Assembly: GCA_946902985.2 (NCBI GenBank)
Contig: OX336389.2
Location: 790,624,979-790,688,978, forward strand
Source: Meconema thalassinum
Lineage: Eukaryota; Arthropoda; Insecta; Orthoptera; Tettigoniidae
DNA: 64,000 nt
Direction of reading: 5' to 3'
Part shown: one piece after another, positions 31,602 to 42,809 of the stretch
Position numbering within the stretch: the first letter of the stretch is position 1
Layout of the letters: the number at the start of each line of letters is the position of its first letter
The notes under the pieces: generated by a model
Seen by the model: only the letters and a program-made list of their open reading frames with translations
Databases searched by the model: none
Told to the model about the DNA's origin: nothing
Position numbers and translations under genes: made by a program

Positions 31602-34600
31602 TTAAGCATAGTCAATGATTGAGTAATTACCATAGGCATGTGTACCTATACCATCACCATCAATCACTCTTTTATCATCACCAGGACACAAAGCAATTTT
31701 GTTTAGTCTCATAGATGATATGTCATGTTGTTTAGAAGCGATAATGTTCATTGGTATTCTTTTTACATTGTTGTTCATGACACAATCCTTATAATCTTGA
31801 AAGCTTATACAATTTTTGACAACACCTCTGTTAATACCTTTAATCTTTTTGATTTCTTTACCATTTATGTCTAAAGCGTACATTTTAGCTCTAAGTCCAA
31901 CAAATGCTTTTATAATTTGTCCACAAGCCTCGTCTTTAAATTTCCCCAACGTTTTCTTGTTTGATGTAGAGTAACATATGTGATTAGTAGGATAATCTGA
32001 TGTGTCCAGGTGTTCTAGGAAATCCAACTTGTCTTCATATACATCTTGGGTGTTAACCAAATAAATGAACGAGTCGGTATCCATATACATGAGTTTAAGA
32101 TTGTTCATTCCATAATAGGGTGGCAGGACATCATAGTGGTGGGAATACATGAGAGTTTTTGAAATATCCAGTATACACATTCCAATATATAAAGGCTTAT
32201 TGAATACAATGTTACGTTTAGCCATGTGGAAAGCAGCTAGGTTAGGACCATAAATTGTTCTGTCAATAAATGTCGGCTTTGCTATTAGCTTTTCTGCCTT
32301 TTTGCTGTCAGTCACAAGACGTATGTCTATTCTTTTACGGATATTTTCCATTGTTTTTCCAAAAATGGCATTGTTGAATAATTTGTACAGATTTTTCTCA
32401 AAATCATTTTTGGCTTGTTTTCGAAGGTAGTTATTAAAATCAACGTAGGCCTTTAACCAAGGTCTTTGATTAAACTTTAACACAGGATGAATTTTTATCA
32501 ATTTTATTCCATGATCTAAAGCCTGTTTTAATGCCATGTAGTGAACAACATATCGCCTTCGATTTCCAAGATGAGGAATTAGTTTTTTTCAGAGACGAAT
32601 CCTTAGGTTGTGTACACTCTGGTAGGAAAGGTAAATCGTTGTGTAGATCATGAAGGTCAGATGGGTAATCAACATCAACGTCTAGAATGTATCCCACAGG
32701 ATCGTCTTTCTTCAGTTTTTCTGGATCAACGTTATCTGGAGAAATCCACTGAAATCCGCCATAAGGAAGAGAGTGACACATAGCCCACCCGTATTGGTTG
32801 TTGGCATCATCATGGGTAATAAACTGCGATGGTTTCTCAGAATCATAGGTTTCCATGTATTTATTGTTAGCTTCAGCATACCGATGAGACACCTGGCATA
32901 TGCCTCCACGTATTCCAGACTCGATTAAAAGAATCTGATCGTAATCCTGTAGCAATTCCAGTTAAATGCCTGTGTAAAGGAGCATTGCCTCGAAACTTAA
33001 ACCAGGCGAAGTGAAAAAGTGTGCAGCATCCACTCGGTGTGTTTCTAGTGTTTTGTTTCTAAACGTTTCAAAGCTGTCTGCAAGAAGGAGTTCATCTGAA
33101 GTTAGGTATAGGTCACTATATTCCCCTAGAGTTTTAATGTTGAACTGATTCCACACATTTTTGGCATGTTCATAGTCTTCTTGACTAACATCTTCTTGAC
33201 TTAATTTGTTAAAGAATACCTCTTTTGGAGGTAAACACGTTTCACTTAACTTTTCCCATGAGTCAATGTAGTCATAACAAAATACCCCTTTACGAGTCAT
33301 GAGCATTGCATTTTCTTTTCCAATGTACTTGTCTGTTTCAGGGTATAATGTTAAGTTGGAAACTAAGTTTTCCAAACTACTTGGCATTAACCGAAACGTG
33401 TCCACAAATCGAAGCTTAACATTTCCAACATATTTGGTGAAAGAGATGTACTTTTCTTTGGAGTTAGGGATAACGTCCACTCTTTCAGTAGTACACCCCA
33501 ATTGCTTTATAATGAAATTTGCGTCGTAGCCACTCATATTATGTAGAAATACAGGAACGGGGTTACGTGTTTTACACCTCAAATTACAGTTGTTGTGAGC
33601 ACTTCCACGGTATTCCCCTGTAATATGACAATGGTCTCGAACTTTCCAGTCCTCTTTGGTAAATGGTTTATGACACAAATAACAGGTTTCAGAAGATTGG
33701 AACTCTGCTTCTTGATGCTCAGTTAAAGCTTTTGGAACATTTAAGCTGTGAAGACGATCAATTTCATTAGCTATTGAGATCAAACAGTCCATAAACTTTT
33801 CTGCAGCGTCAGGTCCACGATAAATAATAGGTTGGCTCGGAAGGTTTGTCTTTATGTGTTCCACAGCTGGTGAGGGTTTAACATATATACCAAAGCTCAT
33901 AGGAACATGACTCTGGTATGGCACTGTATAAGTTGCCTCAGGATTAGGTAGACATGTTTGATAGGGTAACAGTATACTTTCAAAATCTGCATAGATAACG
34001 TAAGGTATTCTAAGCATTTTTTCCACATTTACGAATTTCACAATTGGGTTTTAATAGGCATTTCAACCCTAGCAATGTCATGCTGGACACACAAAGCTCT
34101 ATGTTCTTTTAATTTTTCCATTCCTTGTTGCCCATATTGATTATCAAAGTGAGTAAAACACCGTTTACACGTATATATCTTATGTCCATGGCGGGTAATC
34201 TGATGTACTACTAGTTTATCAAAATCTTTGATAAAGACGTAGTGGTTCTGGCCGGATGAAGAACTTAGCAGAAGGAGGTCACGATGGTCTTGTAACTCTT
34301 GATCCACAACCTTTAGAGGAAACAGTTTGTTGTCTTCTTCCAGTCCAAATACATTGATGGATATGTCGTTGGCTTTCTGGAATTTGGGAATGTCAGCTAG
34401 TAATGTAGGAAATGATATTACTGAAAAATCATACTTGTTTTCCAGATCCTTATATTTACTAATGCGTTTAGCATCCTTTTTAACCAGTTTTGCTAAAATG
34501 GCATACATAAAACACTTTTCATCTTTCACATTTTCAGGATTAATGCAGGCTTTTCTTGCTTGTATAGCTGCTGGTAATGGAATATATGTGCTACCACGCA

Positions 34601-35253
34601 AGGGATTGTACTTATTTATTTTCAATCGCACTCCTTCCACTGCTAACAAAGCCCAATTACTGCCTTTTAGCTCAGATTCTTCCATTTCCGTAGTTAACTT
34701 TGTAAATTGTGTTTCCAAGAAACTACTTAAGTCTGTTTCCAAAAATAGGGCCTGATTTCGTGTTTAAAAGCACGATCTGTAATTTCATTCGTAGACGTAT
34801 GAATGAATCTACAATCAGCCACTAGATTAACATTGATCGACTTGTGCATTGCTAGTTCTTTCTCCATAGCTTGTATTATTTGCTGTTTGGACTCTTTAAG
34901 GTATGAATTTAAATCCTTGCACGTATCGCAACGAATGAAATAGGATTAAATCGACCTTGAAAAGACGTTTCATATTCAGTAAGTCCATTTTTGTCAGGAA
35001 CCATTGAAAGCAGGTAATGTTTTGTAGGTTCAGTTTTTTGTCTTTTAGCTGCCGACACAACATTACAACATTCTTCATGCCGACGTCCGTTGCACACATT
35101 GTTGAATGTACTACCACAGGTCTTGCACTCATGGAATTCACCACACGATACTTCATGTCGCTTCCTATGATAGTCTCGAAGAAAAGTTTTTCCACACTCT
35201 TTACACATATAGCTAGGAATGGGTTCTTCCATTATGAATGTTGATTTCTGCAA
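31602..35253 (-). pseudogene. Zinc-finger / protein-primed-type DNA polymerase B, left copy, broken
   Basis: About 1,200 residues in pieces. 34909-35253: C2H2-like fingers (CKECGKTFLRDYHRKRH, CKTCGSTFNNVCNGRRHEECC). 34038-34742: N-terminal region with a CKRCFTHF finger. 32962-34041: exonuclease motifs YADFES and GYDANFI, plus YLTSDELLLADSFE. 32470-32955: motif A DANNQYGWAM. 31602-32537: motif B NNAIFGKTMEN, motif C YMDTDSF, and the C-terminal GKFKDEACGQIIKAFVGLRAKMYAL block. This is the DNA_pol_B_2 family used for protein-primed replication. Lesions shared with the right copy: a frame change near 34740, an in-frame TAA near 32960, and a frame change in a 7-A run near 32590. Private lesions lie near 34945 and 34050. 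Catalytic residues survive. Confidence 0.9.
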
Positions 35254-35264
35254 ACAGCTGCTTA

Positions 35265-35860
35265 CTGCGTATCACAGGGCGAGAGGTTGGTCAGTGAGAC
35301 GGTCTTTCACGATGTGAACACCGTGAGAGGTAGTAGTCAACTGGTGATATTCTTGTTAAGGATCCTCTAATATACCCCTAGCCTAGACCAACAGCTCTTT
35401 ACAATGTATGACAAGGCTGTAGACTGGACAGTGAGACGGTCTTTCACGATGTGAACACTGTAACAAGTAGTAGTCAACTGATTATATACTTGCTAAGGGT
35501 TCTCTAATATATCATAGTCAAGACCAACAGCTACGTACTGTGTAGTACAAGGCTGTACAATAGTTGTTTTGACAGTTTTTCACGATGTGATCACTGTGAG
35601 TGGTAGTAGTCAACTGGAGATATTCTTGTTAAGGGTCCTCTAATATACCCCTAGTTAAGGGTAACAGCTGCTCACTGCATACGACAAGACTAAAGACTGG
35701 TTGTTTCAACGGTCTTTCACAATGTAAACACTGTGACAGGTAGTAGTCAACTGAAAATATTCTTATAGCCTACTCAAGGTTATCAGGCACTTAATGCATA
35801 TCAAAAGGCTGTACACTCATGTGTTAGACAGTCTAATTTTGCTAAGGACCCCAATATTCC
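35265..35860. repeat. Tandem repeats of about 140 bp upstream of polymerase, left arm
   Basis: Four degenerate units, each with GACGGTCTTTCACGATGTGAAC, GGTAGTAGTCAACTG and CTCTAATATA blocks. They lie directly upstream of the polymerase gene, between it and the membrane-protein ORF, so they may act as promoter or replication iterons (inference). Mirrored at 38990-39590. Confidence 0.8.
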
Positions 35861-36019
35861 CTACACAAGGCTATACATGTTAGTACTAAATACTTAGTGG
35901 TTAATTGTATAATATATTTAAATACACAGCATATACGAGCACGTTTTCACCCGGTAAAACTTTACCAAATAGTCAAATGCGACACGCAAAATATGTTTCC
36001 GCTATATAGCGGTGACTAT

Positions 36020-36181
36020 GAGAACTACTTGAACGACCAGCATGTTACCTAGCGCTCCATTTCAACACTCGCTCACTGAACGACCAGCATGCTATCTAGC
36101 GGTCGATATCAATACTCACTCAACTACCAGCCTGCTACCTATCGGTTAATATAACAACTCACTCAACTACCAGGATGCTAC
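36020..36181. repeat. Tandem repeats of about 46 bp, left arm
   Basis: Four units containing AACTACCAGCATGCTACCTAGCGGT-like sequence and ACTCACTCA. The last unit ends at the ATG of the small ORF. Mirrored at 38664-38830. Confidence 0.8.
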
Positions 36182-36434
36182 ATGGCTTTTTTTGTCAGTT
36201 TTTTGTTGCCTTTTTCTGTTGGCTTTTGTATTAGCTCTTTCATATTTGCTCTTGTTTATGGGGGCTTATTTGGTCTTGGAAAGTATGTCAGTCCTTTTTT
36301 ATGGCTGCATAATGCTTACAGCCATGATTGTAAGCAGCAACAACAACAACACACAAAATTCAAAAAAAATCCAAAGTACTCTAAGGTTTATCAATGACTC
36401 TCAACTCTTACACTTACCTCTATCCCATGCCTAG
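36182..36434 (+). pseudogene. Small two-helix membrane protein, left copy, frameshifted at start
   Basis: From 36192 the reading VFCCLFLLAFVLALSYLLLF and then VLFYGCIMLTAMIV gives two hydrophobic helices, followed by SSNNNNTQNSKK and a polar tail. The ATG at 36182 is in another frame because of an extra T in a T-run that the right copy lacks. The gene is read towards the centre, away from the polymerase gene. No family recognised. Confidence 0.55.
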
Positions 36435-36439
36435 TCAAA

Positions 36440-37500
36440 AAAGTAGTGTATTTTTCAAAATTTTCAAAAAAATATTTGGAAAGGTGGCTATATCATTAAA
36501 CTAAAAATCCTGAAAAGACATATGTTAACTCCAACACCTACTTCTATACCACTCTCAGTCCAAAAATAGTGTATTTTTCAAATTTTCCAAAACATATTTC
36601 CAAAATGGGTTATATTTCCATAATTAAAAAGTTTACAAAAATGTTTGTTTGACATAAATGAATGGCCATTGCCTCCTCTACCACCGTACCAAGTCCCAGG
36701 TCTCTAGGACAAAAAAAAATAAAAATTTTAAAATGGGTTTTATTTCCAAAATTAGGAATTTTACAAACACATTTGTCTGACGTAAATCAATGGTCATTAC
36801 CCCCTCTACCCCCACACTAAGTCTCATGTCTCTAGGACAACAAAAATAAAATTTTGAAAATGGGCTTATATTTCAAAAATTAGGAATTTTACATACAAGT
36901 TTGTCTGACGTAAATCAATGGTCTTTACCCCCTCTATCCCCATACCAATTCTCAGGTCTGTAGGTCAACAAAAATAAAATTTTGAAAATGGGCTATATTT
37001 CCAAAATTAGGCATTCTACAAAAAAGTTTGTCTAACTTAAATCAATGGTCTTTACCCCCTCTATTCCCATACCAAGTCTCAGGTCACTAGGTCAAAAAAA
37101 TAAAATTTTGAAAAAATGGTCACTATTTTGGAAACTAGGAATTCTACAAAAAAGTTTGTTTAACATAAATGAAAGGTCTCTATCCCCTCTACCAGTAAAC
37201 CAAGTTCCAGGTCTGTATGACAAAAAATGAAAAAGTTCAACTGGGAAAGTAGGCGATTTTTCATAAAACCAAACATTCTAAAAAGTGTTCTATGGGCTTA
37301 CAAAAATGGCCTCTATGTCCTTTATTTTTATAATATTTTTTTTTTATTTTTTACATTTTTTTGACAAAAGTTCAATTTTGAATTTTTTATATTTTGGAAA
37401 CTAAAGAGTTTACAAAAAATTTTGTTTGACATAAATGACTGGCCCTGACCCCATCTACCAACAAAATAAATTTCAAGCCTCTAGGACTAAAATTGCAGTG
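36440..37500. repeat. Degenerate 120-bp tandem repeats, left arm and spacer
   Basis: Seven or so units with TGACATAAAT(G/C)AATGGTC, CCCCTCTACC, CCAAGTCTCAGGTCTCTAGGAC and AAAATTTTGAAAATGGGCTATATTTCC. The array extends into the central spacer as one further unit near 37420-37490. Confidence 0.82.
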
Positions 37501-37549
37501 GGGGGCAGTAGGGGTTCCAACGAGTGTCATGGCCGCCGCGTGGACCTTT
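37301..37549. other. Unique central spacer of the palindrome
   Basis: These 249 bp lack a mirrored partner. They are AT-rich with part of one 120-bp repeat unit, and end in a GC-rich patch (GGCCGCCGCGTGGACC). The left arm ends TATGGGCTTA; the right arm starts TAAGCCCATA. Confidence 0.8.
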
Positions 37550-38390
37550 TAAGCCCATAGAACACTTTTTAGAATGTTTGGTTTTATGAAAAATCGCCTA
37601 CTTTCCCAGTTGAACATTTTCACTTTTTGTCATACAGACCTGGAACTTGGTTTACTGGTAGAGGGGATAGAGACCTTTCATTTATGTTAAACAAACTTTT
37701 TTGTAGAATTCCTAGTTTCCAAAATAGTGACCATTATTTCAAAATTTTATTTTTGTTGACCTAGTGACCTGAGACTTGGTATGGGAATAGAGGGGGTAAA
37801 GACCATTGATTTAGGTTAGACAAAATTTTTTGTAGAATGCCTAATTTTGGAAATATAGCCCATTTTCAAAATTTTATTTTTGTTGACCTACAGACCTGAG
37901 ACTTGGTATGGGGATAGAGGGGGTAAAGACCATTGATTTACGTCAGACAAACTTGTATGTAAAATTCCTAATTTTTGAAATATAAGCCCATTTTCAAAAT
38001 TTTATTTTTGTTGTCCTAGAGACATGAGACTTAGTGTGGGGGTAGAAGGGGTAATGACCATTGATTTACGTCAGACAAATGTGTTTGTAAAATTCCTAAT
38101 TTTGGAAATAAAACCCATTTTAAAATTGTTATTTTTTTGTCCTAGAGACCTGGGACTTGGTACGGTGGTAGAGGAGGCAATGGCCATTCATTTATGTCAA
38201 ACAAACATTTTTGTAAACTTTTTAATTTTGGAAATATAACCCATTTTGGAAATATGTTTTGGAAAATTTGAAAAATACACTATTTTTGGACTGAGAGTGG
38301 TATAGAAGTAGGTGTTGGAGTTAACATATGTCTTTTCAGGATTTTTAGTTTAATGATATAGCCGGCTTTCCAAATATTTTTTTGAAAAAT
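37550..38390. repeat. Degenerate 120-bp tandem repeats, right arm
   Basis: Inverted counterpart of 36460-37300, with scattered substitutions and small indels. Confidence 0.82.
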
Positions 38391-38414
38391 TTGAAAAATA
38401 CACTACTTTTTTGA

Positions 38415-38663
38415 CTAGGCATGGTATAGAGGTAAGTGTAAGAGTTGAGAGTCATTGATAAACCTTAGAGTACTTTGGATTTTTTTTGAATTTTGTGTGT
38501 TGTTGTTGTTGCTGCTTACAATCATGGCTGTAAGCATTATGCAGCCATAAAAAAGGACTGACATACTTTCCAAGACCAAATAAGCCACAAACAAGAGCAA
38601 ATATGAAAGAGCTAATACAAAAGCCAACAGAAAAAGGCAACAAAAAACTGACAAAAAAGCCAT
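38415..38663 (-). CDS. Small two-helix membrane protein, right copy
   Basis: This 82-residue ORF starts at an ATG directly after the 46-bp repeats. MAFLSVFCCLFLLAFVLALS and YLLLFVAYLVLES give a long hydrophobic region, a second helix includes VLFYGCIMLTAMIV, then an Asn run and a polar tail. It would sit in a membrane. It is transcribed toward the palindrome centre, divergent from the polymerase. It is intact here and frameshifted in the left arm. No homology recognised. The Asn run encoded by a CAA/AAC repeat lowers confidence that it is a real gene, but conservation of frame over most of its length supports it. Confidence 0.5.
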   Translation of the reverse strand: MAFLSVFCCLFLLAFVLALSYLLLFVAYLVLESMSVLFYGCIMLTAMIVSSNNNNTQNSKKIQSTLRFINDSQLLHLPLYHA

Positions 38664-38830
38664 GTAGCATCCTGGTAGTTGAGTGAGTTGTTATATTAAC
38701 CGATAGGTAGCAGGCTGGTAGTTGAGTGAGTATTGATATCGACCGCTAGATAGCATGCTGGTCGTTCAGTGAGCGAGTGTTGAAATGGAGCGCTAGGTAA
38801 CATGCTGGTCGTTCAAGTAGTTCTCATAGT
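38664..38830. repeat. Tandem repeats of about 46 bp, right arm
   Basis: Inverted counterpart of 36020-36181. Confidence 0.8.
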
Positions 38831-38989
38831 CACCCCTAGATAGCGGAAACATACTTTGCGTGTCGCATTTGACTATTTAGTAAAGTTTTACCGAGTGAAA
38901 ACGTGCTCGTATATGCTGTGTATTTAAATTTATTATACAATTAACCACTAAGTATTTAGAACTAACATGTATAGCCTTGTGTAGGGAAT

Positions 38990-39590
38990 ATTGGGGTCCT
39001 TGGCAAAAAAAGACTGTCTAACACATGAGTGTACAGCCTTTTGATATGCATTAAGTACCTGATAACCTTGAGTAGGCTATAAGAATATTTTCAGTTGACT
39101 ACTACCTGTCACAGTGTTTTCATTGTGAAAGACCGTTGAAACAACCAGTCTTTAGTCTTCTCGTATGCAGTGAGCAGCTGTTACCCTTAACTAGGGGTAT
39201 ATTAGAGGACCCTTAACAAGAATATCACCAGTTGACTACTACCACTCACATTGACCACATCGTGAAAGTCTGTCAAAACAACTATTGTACAGCCTTGTAC
39301 TACACAGTATGTAGCTGTTGGTCTTGACTATGATATATATTAGAGAACCCTTAGCAAGTATATAATCAGTTGACTACTACTTGTTACAGTGTTCACATCG
39401 TGAAAGACCGTCTCACTGTCCAGTCTACAGCCTTGTCATACACTGTAAAGAGCTGTTGGTCTAGACTAGGGGTATATTAGAGGACCCTTAACAAGAATAT
39501 CACCAGTTGACTACTACCTCTCACGGTGTTCACATCGTGAAAGACTGTCTCACTGACCAACCTCTAGCCCTGTGATACGCAGTAAGCAGC
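38990..39590. repeat. Tandem repeats of about 140 bp upstream of polymerase, right arm
   Basis: Inverted counterpart of 35265-35860, ending just before the zinc-finger ORF. Confidence 0.8.
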
Positions 39591-39593
39591 TGT

Positions 39594-42500
39594 TTGCAAA
39601 AATCAACATTCATAATGGAAGAACCCATTCCTAGCTATATGTGTAAAGAGTGTGGAAAAACTTTTCTTCGAGACTATCATAGGAAGCGACATGAAGTATC
39701 GTGTGGTGAATTCCATGAGTGCAAGACCTGCGGTAGTACATTCAACAATGTGTACAACGGACGTCGGCATGAAGAATGTTGTAATGTTGTGTCGGCAGCT
39801 AAAAGACAAAAAACTGAACCTACAAAACATTACCTGCTTTCAATGGTTACTGACAAAAATGGACTTACTGAATATGAAACGTCTTTTCAAGGTCGACTTA
39901 AATCCTATCTCATTCGTTGCGATACGTGTAAGGATTTAAATTCATATCTTAAAGAGTCCAAACAGCAAATAATACAAGCTATGGAGAAAGAACAAGCAAT
40001 GCACAAATCGATCAAAGTTAATCTAGTGGCTGATTGTAGATTCATTCATACGTCTACGAATGAAATTACAGATCGTGCTTTTAAACACGAAATCAGGCCC
40101 TATTTTTGGAAACAGACTTAAGTAGTTTCTTGGAAACACAATTTACAAAGTTAACTACGGAAATGGAAGAATCTGAGCTAAAAGGCAGTAATTGGGCTTT
40201 GTTAGCAGTGGAAGGAGTGCGATTGAAAATAAATAAGTACAATCCCTTGCGTGGTAGCACATATATTCCATTACCAGCAGCTATACAAGCAAGAAAAGCC
40301 TGCATTAATCCTGAAAATGTGAAAGATGAAAAGTGTTTTATGTATGCCATTTTAGCAAAACTGGTTAAAAAGGATGCTAAACGCATTAGTAAATACAAGG
40401 ATCTGGAAAACAAGTATTATTTTTCCGTAATATCATTTCCTACATTACTAGCTGACATTCCCAAATTCGAGAAAGCCAACGACATATCCATCAATGTATT
40501 TGGACTGGAAGAAGACAACAAACTGTCTCCTCTAAAGGTTGTGGATCAAGAGTTACAAGGCCATCGTGACCTCCTTCTGCTAAGTTCTTCATCCGGCCAG
40601 AACCACTACGTCTTTATCAAAGATTTTGATAAACTAGTAGGACATCAGATTACCCGCCATGGACATAAGATATATACGTGTAAACGGTGTTTTACTCACT
40701 TTGATAATCAATATGGGCAACAAGGAATGGAAAAATTAAAAGAACATAGAGCTTTGTGTGTCCAGCATGACATTGCTAGGGTTGAAATGCCTATTAAAAA
40801 CCCAATTGTGAAATTCGTAAATGTGGAAAAAATGCTTAGAATACCTTACGTTATCTATGCAGATTTTGAAAGTATACTGTTACCCTATCAAACATGTCTA
40901 CCTAATCCTGAGGCAAGTTATACAGTGCCATACCAGAGTCATGTTCCTATGAGCTTTGGTATATATGTTAAACCCTCGCCAGCGGTGGAACACATAAAGA
41001 CAAACCTTCCGAGTCAACCTATTATTTATCGTGGACCTGATGCTGCAGAAAAGTTTATGGACTGTCGGATCTCAATAGCTAATGAAATTGATCGTCTTTA
41101 CAGCTTAAATGTCCCAAAAGCTTTAACTGAGCATCAAGAAGCAGAGTTCCAATCTTCTGAAACCTGTTATTTGTGTCATAAACCATTTACCAAAGAGGAC
41201 TGGAAAGTTCGAGACCATTGTCATATTACAGGGGAATACCGTTGAAGTGCTCACAATAACTGTAATTTGAGGTGTAAAACACGTAACCCCGTTCCTGTAT
41301 TTCTACATAATATGAGTGGCTACGACGCAAATTTCATTGTAAAGCAATTGGGGTGTACTACTGAAAGAGTGGACGTTATCCCTAACTCCAAAGAAAAGTA
41401 CATCTCTTTCACCAAATATGTTGGAAATGTTAAGCTTCGATTTGTGGACACGTTTCGGTTAATGCCAAGTAGTTTGGAAAACTTAGTTTCCAACTTAACA
41501 TTATACCCTGAAACAGACAAGTACTTTGGAAAAGAAAATGCAATGCTCATGACTCGTAAAGGGGTATTTTGTTATGACTACATTGACTCATGGGAAAAGT
41601 TAAGTGAAACGTGTTTACCTCCAAAAGAGGTATTCTTTAACAAATTAAGTCAAGAAGATGTTAGTCAAGAAGACTATGAACATGCCAAAAATGTGTGGAA
41701 TCAGTTCAACATTAAAACTCTAGGGAATATAGTGACATCTACCTAACTTCAGATGTACTCCTTCTTGCAGACAGCTTTGAAACGTTTAGAAACAAAACAC
41801 TAGAAACACACCGAGTGGATGCTGCACACTTTTTCACTTCGCCTGGTTTAAGTTTCGAGGCAATGCTCCTTTACACAGGCATTTAACTGGAATTGCTACA
41901 GGATTACGATCAGATTCTTTTAATCGAGTCTGGAATACGTGGAGGCATATGCCAGGTGTCTCATCGGTATGCTGAAGCTAACAATAAATACATGGAAACC
42001 TATGATTCTGAGAAACCATCGCAGTTTATTACCCATGATGATGCCAACAACCAATACGGGTGGGCTATGTGTCACTCTCTTCCTTATGGCGGATTTCAGT
42101 GGGTTTCTCCAGATACCGTTGATCTAGAAAAACTGAAGAAGGATGATCCTGTGGGATACATTCTAGACGTTGATGTTGATTACCCATCTGAACTTCATGA
42201 TCTACACAACGATTTACCTTTCCTACCAGAGTGTACACAACCTAAGGATTCGTCTCTGAAAAAAACTAATTCCTCATCTTGGAAATCGAAGGCGATATGT
42301 TATTCACTACATGGCATTAAAACAGGCTTTAGATCATGGAATAAAATTGATAAAAATTCATCTTGTGTTAAAGTTTAATCAAAGACCTTGGTTAAAGGCC
42401 TACGTTGATTTTAATAACAACCTTCGAAAACAAGCCAAAAATGATTTTGAGAAAAATCTGTACAAATTATTCAACAATGCCATTTTTGGAAAAACAATGG

Positions 42501-42802
42501 AAAATATCCGTAAAAGAATAGACATACGTCTTGTGACTGACAGCAAAAGGGCAGAAAAGCTAATAGCAAAGCCGACATTTATTGACAGAACAATTTATGG
42601 TCCTAACCTAGCTGCTTTCCACATGGCTAAACGTAACATTGTATTCAATAAGCCTATATATATTGGAATGTGTATACTGGATATTTCAAAAACTCTCATG
42701 TATTCCCACCACTATGATGTCCTGCTACCCTATTATGGAATGAACAATCTTAAACTCATGTATATGGATACCGACTCGTTCATTTATTTGGTTAAAACCT
42801 AA
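39594..42802 (+). pseudogene. Zinc-finger / DNA polymerase B, right copy, N-terminal and palm parts
   Basis: 39594-40121 is the zinc-finger part, intact and longer than in the left copy (to FKHEIRPYFWKQT). 40106-41245 continues one frame back with the N-terminal domain and Exo I (YADFES), and stops at a TGA private to this copy. 41267-41746 has Exo II (GYDANFI), then a private frameshift where one G is lost. 41893-42378 has motif A (DANNQYGWAM). 42311-42802 has motif B (NNAIFGKTMEN) and motif C (YMDTDSF), ending at a private TAA just before a 3.36-kb insertion. Shared lesions match those of the left copy. It cannot make a full polymerase. Confidence 0.9.
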
Positions 42803-42805
42803 GAT

Positions 42806-42809
42806 GTAT
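42806..42809. repeat. TSD (GTAT) of 3.36-kb insertion, left
   Basis: GTAT is single in the left arm at the equivalent site and double here (again at 46165-46168). Confidence 0.8.

Noticed and set aside
40085..40125. Programmed -1 frameshift joining zinc-finger and polymerase ORFs
   Set aside because: The overlap region reads TATTTTTGGAAAC. It does not form a proper X XXY YYZ heptamer in the zinc-finger frame, and other clear lesions exist in the gene. A decayed frame is simpler, though a consensus of other copies could revive the idea.
42245..42275. Slippery 7-A run in the polymerase as a functional frameshift site
   Set aside because: Restoring the frame would need +1, or one A fewer, whereas A-rich heptamers promote -1 shifts. 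Homopolymer decay is more likely.
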